A stretch of DNA of 64,000 nt from Anaspis maculata (lineage: Eukaryota; Arthropoda; Insecta; Coleoptera; Scraptiidae), in assembly GCA_949128115.1 (NCBI GenBank), contig OX421968.1:29912877-29976876 (forward strand), given 5' to 3'. Shown piece after piece: positions 25,001 through 37,000 of the stretch; position 1 is the first letter of the stretch; the number at the start of each line of letters is the position of its first letter. The notes under the pieces are model-generated. The model was not told the origin of the DNA, made no database searches, and saw nothing but the letters and a program-made list of their open reading frames with translations. Both the position numbers and the translations under genes were made by a program.

Positions 25001-28000
25001 AAAACATACCCTACATGCATATATTTTACAAACTCATGTTGTTCCTGCCAAAAATTGTCGCCATATTTTTTCGTAGTGGGAAGTGTTGAAGTGTCCTTAG
25101 CGGAAATCAATCACCGTGGTGTAAGAAGTTATCATGCTAAGCTGAATGACATCCCGTGTAATTCATTTGCGGTGAAAAATTGCAAGCACTACCAACGAAA
25201 TGGTCAATTGACGTGGTTGTCATTTTATTAATTTCGATGTTCTTTTATTTCAAGGTCAGTTCATAGTTTGCCCAATCATTAAATTATTGAAAAACGCCCC
25301 AAGACCTCCAAAAGCCTTCCCTCGTAGACACCATATTTATATCCTTTGCACTTACAAACCTACAAATTTTGGTAAAAGTACCCGCTGGGTGGCATGTTGC
25401 TTGCTTGCAACGCCCATATCCTGAAGATTGAAAGACGAATGTGCGGGAACGGGAAGCTGACAACACTGTGTCCGAGATTTATCGATACTCTAAATTAGAT
25501 ATATGAAGTGGGGTGTGATGTTGTGAGCCATACGAACTGACAGTGAAAGCCCACTAAACATGAAACATCATATGAACGTTTGTGAACGTTATATTTGTTA
25601 TTCAGAAAATAACGTTCTTGAAAACCGTTCAAGACACGTTAATGTGACGTGATTTGCCAAACGTTTCATTTATGAACATAAATGTAACGTTAATAAGGAG
25701 ACGGCATTCTTCAGTTCTTGATGTAACGTTTCCAGGACGATTTTCGGCAAACGTTCGCAAGAAGACGTTATTTGAACGTTCCTTTTTATAAGTAAATATG
25801 ATGTTATATTTTGAACAGTTAAATAACGAGTTTGAACAAACGTTCGCTAGGAAACGTTATTTGAACGTTTATTTTTATAGATGAATGTGATGTTATATTT
25901 TGAACGGTTGAATAACGAGTTTGAGCAAACGTTCGAAAGTCAACGTTTTTAAATTGTTTTTGTTTCAAAGGTTTTTTGATGTTCAAAACTTGCACGTTAA
26001 AAATTCATAACTTGAATGAGTGTTTTCAGCAAATCGTACATGTGTTTTTCATTGTTTAAAATCAACATGACGTTTCGAAGAGAACGTTTCAGTAATTGTT
26101 TTTAAGAAACTTTTTTTAAAATTGTGTTGAAAACACTGTTTCCTATCTATCTCGCATTGTGTAGGTGTGAAGGTGGGTTCAGTCAGCTTGGTTTTAGTTT
26201 TAGTCGTAGTCGTTGTCGTAAATTTGAAAGTAGAAAGCACGCGTCATATGCGCGGCGTTCATACAGAGTTTTAGTTTTAATTTTAGTCGTAAGAATTCCG
26301 AACTTTGTCGTAAGATGCCGACTTGCAGGTTGCGTAATTACCGGTATAAGGTATATGAGCATGGATGGTGATGGTAATGGGTTGTATGTATCAATAAAAA
26401 AATAGCATAAGCATTTGCTTCGATTTCAGAGGAGTTGTACTCCTCATAAATGTAAGCAAATACTTATTTATGCTTTTTTTTACGAGTTTTTATAATAATA
26501 CTACCCATTATGAACACGGACGGTATGAAGATGAAGGTTCGCGCAGTATCATTCGAGCTCCTATTGGTCAATTCTTCCGACTAAATCTTGCTGTATGAAC
26601 GCTCTTCTCTGTTACGACAACGACTAAAACTAAAACAGCGACTAAATAAGCTGACTGAACGCACCTTAAGTATACAACGCTTTCTATTCATATAAAGTAC
26701 AAATGAATACTTTATCATTCAAGTTATTATTCCTACATTTTGTGCGTTTGTGGTTTGTGCGTTGTGCATTGATGGAAGACAATAAGAATGTACCTACCTA
26801 CTAAAAATTTTGGGTTGAATAATCCTGCCTACATAAATTACCAGCATTCAGCAAAATCCATCATGTATTTATAAATGTCCTGATGACGTTTGAACGAGAA
26901 CGTTCAAAAAACGATTTGCCAAAAACGTTTATAAAACGTAAAAAGTATGAACAACGCTTAACGGCGTCTTTAAGCAAGCGTAGTATGAATCCTCTCGCGA
27001 AAAATCTTGCGGCATTAGGCGACGGCAAGCACCACAGCTCGACCGCCATCGTTGTTGTCCACTAAGTACGTGCAAAAGTTTATTGTGCTTCGAAAAAGTT
27101 ACGATTTTCGATTAGCTACCCCGACTGACGGTAAAGAGTGACGAAGAACGAACACTGCATGCAAGTGCGATGTCGTCCGTCGTCGCCATATTCTGTGAGT
27201 ATGAAATTTACAATTTTCTATAGTTGAAATTAATTTTGAGTCCACTCTGACTGACTAAAGTAGGGCTGAAGGTCATTTCTCAATGTGTTTCAGGTAGCTT
27301 CAGGGAGAAAGCCATTATTGAAGCGGTGCAAAATTTGAAGGAAAAAACTGCACCTGCGTCTTCTACACCAAATCACCCAGTGATATTTCCTTTCCCCTCT
27401 GACTTGCTGGACAGAGGTAGAGTACAGATAAATAATTGGAAAACATCTTCAAGCAATAGTTCCGCACCAGGAACCAACGCTGAAATATTCTATGAATGAC
27501 CCTTCAGTAACACGTGACTTAAGTTACCTATACCGAATCTATCTTATCTTAAGTTTTGTCTAGAAAATAATTATATGTAATTTTATTCATTTAAAAGTTT
27601 TTTTGTTCAAATATGTTCCATTTTATACATTTTTTAGTTAGTATCTTTTGTAATAAAATCAGTATACATATCCCCAGTAGCAAGCAATATTCACCTAATA
27701 TGTTCCAAATATTGCCGGAATATTACAATGTTGGCTAAATATTACGTATATTGGATCAATATTTGTCTTATATTTGCAAACAAATATTCATTTCTGGATG
27801 TACATCAAATATCTTTACAATATATGAAAACTAATGAGCAATTCACAATGTGCATTAAATATTCGTCTCATATGTGGAAACAAATGTGCATTTTTAAATG
27901 TGCATTGAATATTCGTCTGATATTTGGAAACAAATGTGCATTTCTAAATGTGAATTGAACATTCAGCTGATATATGGAAATAGGCCATCAGTTCATAATA

Positions 28001-31000
28001 TGCAATGGACATTAATATGTCATTTGCGAAAAGAAATGTACAACTTCCAATGCTCATTAAATGTTTGTCTCAAGTCGTACGAAAAAAAAAATGGAGTTTT
28101 GAACCTACAACTAACAGACATTCATCATGTGCAAAAATATTTGTGTCGAGATTTTGTGTTTAATGTACCTAATCCTATTTTTCATGTTGACTACTGAACA
28201 AAGCTGATGATAATTATTGTCTCCAGGCCAAGGTCATTTAATGTACCATCGCGTGCAAAAAAATCTAGTACAGAGAGTGAAGTGGAGTGTACCGATTTCG
28301 GCCGGCTGTCACAGTGACATCAAGCCAAAATCAATACACTCCGCTTCACTCTCTGTACTAGATTTTTTTGCACGCGATGGTACCTACCTACATGACTGCC
28401 ATCCATAGTTGCCAGCTAACTTTGGTAGACAAGCTGAGGAAAATAAATGTAAATCTATGTATATTGTACCAATTTGAATCCCATCTAGAAAATATGTTTA
28501 TTAGGGCGAAAATAGAATTTAATTTAGGAAGTGCCTCCGTAGCCGGCCCCGGCTACGTGTATTGTAGCCGGAACCGGCTATTTGTATGGTGACCGGCACT
28601 GCCGGCTTCCGTATTTAGTGGAGCGAAATCGGCCTGAAAAGTCGTCGTTTTTTTTTTAAGGTATAACAGCACCAAACCTTATAGGTCTTATAGAGAATCA
28701 AATTCCACGTATGTATGGTCATTTTGGGGATGATCTTGCGGTAGGGACCTTTTTTATGGGCAAAAAACCTCAAAAATTGGAAATTAGCAGTTCAGCATTC
28801 ACAACGTTATATTTCTGGATCCAGTTGAGCTATCGGTCTGTTCTTTTTTTTAAATAAAAGTACATTGGAAAACCTTTCCAACGGTACATCACTGACTGAA
28901 GATGATTGTTCACGAACGTGTTTATAGAACAATAAACATTATATTGACCAAAAATGCAGTCCCTTTTTGACCATGCGAGGAACTTCTTTCCTCGTAGGAA
29001 TTTTTATATACAACCTGCGAGGAAAATGAAGCCGAAATATCAGAGAAAATTTTGAAGAAAGTTTCATTGATCTAGGCCGTATAGTTTGTCAGTTATGAAT
29101 TTTTTTCTGGCGCAATCATTTGGAACGTCGCTCGGCGTGTGCTTGCATACAGTAAATCGCCGCATAACAAACAGTGAACGCGGCACGGCGCGGCGATTTA
29201 CTGTATGCAAGCACACGCCGGGCGACGTTCCAACTCAATGCGCCAGAAAAAAATTCATAACTGACAAACTATACGGCCTAGATCAATGAAACTTTCTTTA
29301 AAATTTTCTCTGATATTTCGGCTTCATTTTCCTCGCAGGTTGTATCTAGAAATTCCTACGAGGAAAGAAGTTCTTCGCATGGTCAAAAAGGGACTGCATT
29401 TTTGGTCAATATAGTGTTTATTGTTCTATAAACACGTTCGTGAACAATTATCTTTAGTCAGTGATGTACCATTGGAAAGGTTTTCCCATGTACTTTTATT
29501 TAAAAAAAAGAACAGACCAATAGCTCAACTGGATCCAGAAATATAACGTTGTGAATGCTGAACTGCTAATTTCCAATTTTTGAGGTTTTTTGCCCATAAA
29601 AAAGGTCCCTAGCACAAGATCATCCCCAAAATGACCATACATACGTGGAATTTGATTCTCTATAAGACCTATAAGGTTTGGTGCTGTTATACCTTAAAAA
29701 AAACGACGACTTTTCAGGCCGATTTCGCTCCACTAATTGTAGCCGGCACCAAGTGAGTGACAGTGCTTCTTGTCTGCTTTTCGTATCGCAAGCGACAGAA
29801 TTTCGCACCAGAGCAGGAGGCTCCATCCTGAGTTCCGGAGGGACTTATCTCTGTTGAAAGGTGAGTGTATGCTACAATTATATTGGCTCAATCGTCATGA
29901 ATATGAGTACGAGAAAATGCACTTGCCCGGGTTGACCTTATGTCGAGCCTTATGTCATGAGTTTTTAAAAGTTTCTAGCGAAATTTGAAACTGAAAGCTT
30001 CAAGCTGAGTGATATGAACAGATGAAGTTTACCAGATCGCTCAGTGGCTGGTACAGCTAAACTTCAAAAAACTTCGCCATTTCCATTTATCTGAATTTTG
30101 GAAAGAAATCCGACAGCGGCGGAGTGCTATAAAGGCTGCTTTATACTCTGCGACTCTAGTTGCAACGACTTTAGCACCTGGCTGCCGTTTTGAATTCCCT
30201 CAAAATTTCAATTGACGAAATACACGAGGGTTTCTTAAAGTCCAGCTATACAGCCAGCCACTGGGCGATCTGGCAAACTCCATACCTGTTCATGGATCAT
30301 ATGGCACAAAACTTGAAGCTACCAGTTTCAATTTTCGCTTGGAACTAATGACGTAAGTCAAGTACTTTGGGAGGAAAGTTCTCATGAAATGGAACGGTGG
30401 TAGCCGAGTGGTACAGGTAATGGCAAGCCAAACCATTCGCGCTGCCCTGTGTGGGTTCGAATCCTACTTCATCCATGGATATTTTGTGCTGTCCCCGAGG
30501 TTGCATGGTAGAGCAGCTTATAGCTGAATGCCGCCTCGTAAAATAAGACAATTAAATAAATAAATAAATAAAATAAAAATCAGGTTATTACTTTTGGCGG
30601 ACCCTGCGACTCTTTCCTTTGTATACAAGGTGATCACGCGAGAATCAAAAGTGGACGGGATATAGGTACCTAGGTAATTGTGTACCTCCCATGAATATTG
30701 GAATATTTCTAAGATCGACAAGACACTGCTGTAACAGGTACACAAACAAGGCTTGCCACTTCCGGCTAGCAAAGGAATAGGCGGCATCGCCGACTACGAA
30801 ACGAAAAGCCGGTAGTATGCATTATTAAATGTCACCCACTTGGTGCCGGCTACAATACTGATGGCCGGCAGTGCTGGTCACCATACAAATAGCCGGCTCC
30901 GGCTACAATACACGTAGCTGGGGCCGGCTACGGAGGCACTTCCTTTAATTTAATCTATGGTAGTTAAGATAGAGATTTGAAATCTGCGCGGGAAATGTAG

Positions 31001-34000
31001 CCAACGTCAAATCGCAAATTACCAAATCATTCTGTTGTAAGTATAATCCAGATCAACGGGTGATGAGACATGGAGTCGGCGTAAATCAAAATTACCGAGC
31101 TATATCCTAACATTTCCAGTCAAGTAAAGCTGAGAATGGGCTGAAGTGCTGATTTTACGTGCAAAAACGTTTGCGTTTAGTTGCGTATTCGCTGCTAGGT
31201 TGGCAGAGCCGGCTGTCAAGAGAGCGTCAGTGAGAATTATGTCAATTTTTGGCAGTGTTTCGCGGCTTTTTGCTTCCAGTGAGAAACGGTCTTGTGGTCT
31301 GGTCTTTTACTCTTCTGAAGCAGAAACTTCCAGAGTGCAGAGACGCTATTTCTTAATTAGTTCGATTAATTTTTGTCACAGGTAACTTGGTAAGTCGGAT
31401 ACATTTATTATTACACATTGCATTTAATGGTTATGTGTTGTGTTCTGCTATTCATGCCCCTTCACCCTCAGGGAGGGATTAGGGGGCGACTTTTATGAAG
31501 TGATACTCATTATTAGATGTTTCATTTTTATGTACTGGTCGCCTGCAGCTGCCCTATTAAATTGGAATTATTCTGTTCCTAAAGTCTGCTTATTTATACT
31601 TATAGGTTACGGATGCAAATTCTCAATCAGTATGCCTAAAACAAGAAATGCAGCATGATACGGAAATCGACAAAGGAGTAGGGTTGTTCCTGGCGACAAG
31701 TAAGTCGCGGTTGGTGCCATCAGAAAGATAAAATGGGTGCTAAGTCAACAGTTTATTTTTCGCATCATTCTCCTGGCGGTAAGTTCTCTGCATTCGTATT
31801 TACAAACCTCATTATGAATAAAATACTGTATATTATGTTTCAGAACGCAGAAGAATGAAGGCTGTAATGCAATTTCTGTTTTGAAATTATATTTTTTGTT
31901 GCATTTTTTACTTCATTTATTTTGTTACTATTTTTTACAGTTCTAATAAAAAATATGAATATATTTCATGCAATATAATTGAAATATCCTTGTCAAATAT
32001 TTATGAATATTCATTTTGAATATTCAGCTTTGAACCTGTTTCAAACAATTATTAATATTCGATTTAAATATCCACCAGATGTAATGCAACTAATATGGTA
32101 TAGATATTTAAATTGAATATTTATAAATATTCACTTCGGATATTCCCCCTATATAAATAAATCTGTCGTTTTAATATTATATGAATATTTTTGTCGAATA
32201 TGTCTCTAATATTTCTTTGCTACTGGGGATGTAGCATTATTGTTACTATTATTCAACAGAAGGTGTCTGGTTCTGAAATAGACTAATATTATTAAATTAA
32301 CAAGTTCTTTACTTTAGAGTTTAGACACATTTCTAATTTCTATCATAGTGATATGTAGTTCCGGCTTGCATGGTTCACGATAATGATAATAATAATAATC
32401 GTTGAGGTTTAGGTTCACGCTACGAAAAAAAAAATCACTCAGGTATTAATAGGTAAGGAACCAAGGACTGAAATTAGGTAGCAGAAATCAACAATAGACT
32501 TTCATTTTCATTATGATGCATCCATCTGATTTGTTGCTACTTCATTGATGGCAACCAATTCCATGGTATTATCTTATAATGAAAATTGAGTCAATTGTTT
32601 ATTTTTGCAACATTATTCCAGTTAGATACCTATTATTCGAACGTTTCATTGTTGAATAATTAAAAACATCTATTTAACACGAGGAAACATCCATTAATAG
32701 AACGTTTATTCCATAATATTAAAAAGTAGTAAGAGTACAAAACGTTTACTGAACGTGATGCAATCAATGTCCAAGCGTTGTTCATTTTTCAACGTTTAAA
32801 AATCATTCCAACGAAAACGTTCTTGTGAGAACGTTTTTGTGAGAACGTTCAATAAGGCGAATATAGCACTTGTATAAAACGTTAATTTGACATCAAATGA
32901 ACGTCAAATCCGAACGTTCTTGTTTAAGAGTGAACGTTATTTGAACAATAGTATGACGTTATTTTGTTTAGTGGGAGACTTGAAAACCGATCATTGGTGC
33001 CGAACGAAACGCGTCAAGACCTCATAGGTTACTTATTGCCCGGTATTAGGAACTGAAACATTTTCACTAAAGCACTTGGAAACATTTTTTTGGCTGTGAT
33101 CGGAAGAAAAGCCTCCCCGTCTCCAGCGAAAACACACACAATTACGCGTATATGTCGCATGTCGAAAAAAAAGCTGCTTTGCTGGCGGAAATTAGCTGCT
33201 CAATTCGATGTTGTCAATAGTTTGATAGCAAAACAACTTTTATCAATGTGACGATCAATCGGGTACCGCACTGCGTGACCTGTGATATCTGGGCGATGTT
33301 AGTTATAAATCGTGGCTTTCGCACACGTAGTCAAGTCGAATTCGAAGTGACCTTCGACTCCCACGAAACGACAGATGATGAATGACTTCGTCTGAATCGC
33401 AGCTTTAGGTCCAATCGAAACTCTGTTCGATCAGATTGATTCGCTCGAAATTGCCGATATCAGTCAGAATTAAGATTTCAATCGAATTGAGCAGTTCAAG
33501 TCGATCCGGTGTTTTGGGCGGCTTGACATGAGTCGATCGGATCGGACATCGTATTTTAGCCAATGTAAACGGGATCGGATCGAAGTGACAGATGACCGAC
33601 TAGTGAACAAAGCGAGATTTTCACTAAATCAAGGGATGTTACCCAATAATTGTCTATGAAATACAACAAAATAATCACCTACCTGGTTCCAAAGGAGTAA
33701 AACAAGATTGAGTAAAGAGGATAGAACGTGTGACGATAAAAACACATTTGACTGAGGCCACTTTGGATCCGATCGAAACTAGAGCGGATCGAAAGCTGCG
33801 AATTATCGTAGTCCATGTCGGTGTTCGCATACTGTCGATAAGCAAGCAGCAGCGATTTCAGCTGTTCTTGCCTAGTTCCCACTCAGCAAGAAAACATCTC
33901 TGTGACATCACTTAGATGTTCAAGTCACAACTGCGATGTTAACAAAAAAATATATGCGATGTTAAGTGGACATCTCTGTTACCTCTTATGTCCGGGTAAT

Positions 34001-37000
34001 TAGAACATGAATGAGATATCTCAAAGATGTCCAAATGTGACATACTATCTACATCGCTATTCCACATCTCGTAGATATCACTTTTTGACGTACATGATAC
34101 GTCGCATTTTGGATGTGTATTTTTAAATAAAAATTTATTTTTTACACGACCGGGTGTAAAGTGAGCCTTTTTACCCTCATTTTCAGGCGTAAAGTCGCTC
34201 ATTTAGCCCGAGGGCGTAAAATTTTTACTTTTACGCCCTCGGGCCTTGGTTTTTTGAGCGTCAAAAAACAAATGCCTGTAATTATTATTAAATGTCACAA
34301 ACTAATGAATTTGATGAAATGCACAGCTCAGAGGCATTTGGGACACCCCCAAAGGCGGGGAAGGGTGTATGGTTTCACTTATTAAGCTTCTCGTTGAATT
34401 GTTTGCTTTGAAAATACACAGATTCGAAACTCCAAAAGTGAGGTTATGTGCGTTGACGGCTCTGGCCGGATTCCTATTTCTCAGAGTTCCGTGCTCAGTT
34501 TTCTTAAGGGGGCAGCCGAATACTAAATTTGAATAGCCGTTTTCGATACAAGAGCGCGACGGCCCGAAGCCGTGGTTGCCATCATAAAACGTGTAGCCGA
34601 ATGAATATTTTGGTTTGTAGGTATCCGTCTGCCTGTCTCTTTACGTAGGCTGTAACTTTGCGGTAAAATCCGTTTCGTCCTTAACTGAAAGGGTTGTCTT
34701 CAGCATGGAAAACACGGACCACAAAGTAGAAGGCTTCATCACCTTGGATTTTTCAGCTAAGTATAGGTATACCTACGTTCTCATGTATTTTTTTTGGACT
34801 TCTCCGGCAGAAGATCAAGTGTGACTCGAGAAGCCATCGCCATCGGCGGGAGGAGTGCAGCGCCTCAAAAACGAAAATTCTTGCTGGGTGCTTTTCAATA
34901 AAAAAGACACTGACACCAGTGATAATTATTAAATGACAAGTAAAAACAAAATCATAGGTGCCCATAATGTCATTGCTAACTAGATCGATCTATAATCGCT
35001 TTTTAGTTTTTCGGCTTTTATGGTTCAAAATCAAATTCAAAAAAAGAATGGGTCGTGTAAAAAACGTTGTATGCAGCTCAAGCGTAAAGCCTGTTTCAGG
35101 CCCTCTGTCTGAATGTGCCCTCGCTGGGCCTAAAACAGTCGCTTTACGCTCTTACTACATAAATAACTATTTCACCACTTTCCAACATAGTTTTATGTCA
35201 CAGGAGGTTCCGCACCTATTTTTAATAATTTTTACAATCTATACAGCACGTTTTTCCCCTAAGAAAAGTTCTTCTTCTATGGCGTCCTCCGCAGGATTCG
35301 AACCTGGATCCCCACAGGTGATAGTTAGAGACACTGCTGCCGATTCGTCTAAGCTACCAACTTGTCTAATGGAGTATGTCTAAACAGCGCACTTGATGTT
35401 CAGGGATGTTTCTCGGGATATTTCATTAGGACTCCAAACGATATACCGGAGCCCAAAGAGCCTCGTTAGGGTTCGAAACGTTACAGCAAGACACAAGGGA
35501 CTACAATAAGACATGAACGGGAACCATCAAAGTACCTATTCGAAAGCACAATAAAACAAAAATGGGCCAATTTTGGGGTTCCGAATAACACAAGAGCAGA
35601 CACAAGGGTTCACCAAAGGTACGAAAGTCACGACAAAATGCGAGAAGGCCCAGTAGGCTTTAGAAGAACAAAAGGAGACGCAAACAGGGCACACTGCACA
35701 CTAGTTCCGAAAGCCACAAGCACAAGAAGACACAAAAGTTGTTCCAAACGACACTTGAAGACATGAGAGGGCCCGCAGGGCCTCACACTAAACATGAAGA
35801 CATAAGGCTGTTCTGGCATCACACACATGGAATAGAGGGCAAAACCATTTATTAAATATTTTCCGACACACAGAGCTTAACGATGACAGCCCGCGAAATT
35901 TAAAAAATCTTTCATTGACGTCAGTGAGATGTTACACTTTGGCAAGTTGAAAGCAGTAACAATGTGATGTCCGGTAGATGTTCAAGTTCAAGTTCAAGTT
36001 CATTTCGAAACATCTCTCAGACATTACATCGTATAACATCGCGGATGAACATCACAGAGATGTGGAAGTAACGTTCATTGTGATGTTATTTTGTGACATG
36101 ATTGAAATCATCTCATTTATGAAACATGACATGCTATGCTGAGTGGGTTGCTGACACAGACACTGTGTCATCTTTGAACTCATCCGCAACACGACATACT
36201 TGACTAGACTTTGGCAGCTAGGGGAGCTAAACAAATGTCAATAATTGTCAAATGACGGAATCAACAACGCAACAGTTCGTGTTATCAATTTTTTCCCATT
36301 CGAATAATTCAGCTACGCCGCTTTGATGTTTAAATGTGTCAAATCGAAACAATTTCGTGAAGCAACGTTTTTTACGGCTTTGCGTACCTACAAAATTTAC
36401 CGCCAGGTGGCTATATCGGCCTGTTATCGTCCCCAATAAAGGTTGTGTGCAGATCATTTGAATTCTGAGGTACCAGAATGCAAAGAAAGCTTATTTAAAT
36501 TAATTGAGCTGCTGAAACTTACCCATGTCGCAATGTGACCCGGCGCGTCCAGGTGGACATTCGCAGACGTAACCGCCGTCTTGAGATTTGCACGTAGCCC
36601 CGAAGTGGCAAGGGTTCGAACGGCAGGGCTCGGTGGCTTTCTCGCAAAACTCGCCAGAATAGTGAGGCTTGCAGTCGCACTTGTGAGAAGCGGGAGGAAC
36701 TGCGAAACAAGTCCCCTCACCGGCACACGGCGATCCCGAACAAACGTTCCCGCCGCATTCGTAGACGCCTTTGGTCTTCAGCACCCAATCGTCCCTGTTC
36801 ATGTGTAACTCGACCGCTTTCCGGCCAATCTTCAGCTTCCTGATGCACCCCCTGAAGCCCTTGTCGGTCCCGATGTTTTCGTACACCCTGCAATGCACCA
36901 ACAGGTGTCAATTTATTTTCAAAATAATGAATAAAAAAATATACTCCTTATTACATCATTAGCAAACGTAACACATAACCTGAAGGCAAATAATTCAAAT

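Larger units (their letters stand above)
28516..30957. repeat. GTAGCCGG fold-back enclosing the large palindrome
   Basis: A GC-rich block rich in GTAGCCGG and CCGGCTAC (about 28,531-28,612) recurs inverted at about 30,838-30,940 (CCGGCTACGGAGGCAC end). A second pair, TGTAGCCGGCACCAAGTGAG (29,739) and its complement (about 30,830-30,856), lies inside. The arms enclose the 1.12-kb palindrome and about 1.05 kb with a SINE. Confidence 0.8.
27672..32228. mobile_element. nested CCC-terminus element with AATATT subterminal arrays
   Basis: Termini CCCCAGTAGCAA (27,672-27,683) and TTGCTACTGGGG (32,217-32,228), flanked by AT on both sides; removing it restores the outer element. The left 500 bp and right 270 bp are packed with AATATT, GAATATTC and ATATTTG strings. 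It is 4,557 bp and holds several large palindromes and a SINE. No transposase seen. Confidence 0.75.
25550..32975. mobile_element. outer CCC-terminus DNA element with AACGTT subterminal arrays
   Basis: Termini CCCACTAAACA (25,550-25,560) and TGTTTAGTGGG (32,965-32,975), flanked by AG on both sides. About fifteen ACGTT occurrences sit in the left 400 bp and about twelve in the right 340 bp, mostly as GAACGTT or AACGTTC. The element is 2.87 kb without the nested insertion at 27,672-32,228. Dense subterminal repeats with short termini resemble the CACTA/Mirage/Chapaev group (inference). No transposase seen. Confidence 0.75.
33878..36147. mobile_element. CCC-terminus element with GATGT/ACATC subterminal arrays
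   Basis: Termini CCCACTCAGCA (33,878-33,888) and TGCTGAGTGGG (36,137-36,147), flanked by TT on both sides. GATGT or ACATC occurs about ten times within the left 220 bp and repeatedly in the right 250 bp. 2,270 bp, no transposase. Contains a hairpin (35,081-35,150), a tRNA-like fragment and a degenerate repeat island. Its left tip (CCCACTCAGCAAG) resembles those of the other two elements. Confidence 0.75.
11096..36522 (-). other. 25.4-kb agrin intron 13, filled with mobile DNA
   Basis: Bounded by the donor of exon 13 and the acceptor of exon 14. It contains at least four LINE or RT relics, one hAT element, gypsy relics, three CCC-terminus DNA elements, SINE-like pieces and several large palindromes, annotated separately. 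Stretches without assignment: 11,100-12,050 (a CAA run near 11,980), 14,240-15,100, 16,210-17,540, 18,460-19,830 (a purine-rich, somewhat GC-rich patch near 19,240-19,640), 24,650-25,545. Confidence 0.8.

Noticed and set aside
29086..29289. 67-residue frame across the palindrome centre
   Set aside because: Reads through a hairpin; its symmetry explains the open frame.
35284..35363. Functional tRNA gene on the minus strand
   Set aside because: Good A and B boxes but acceptor and anticodon stems do not pair; also located inside a transposon.
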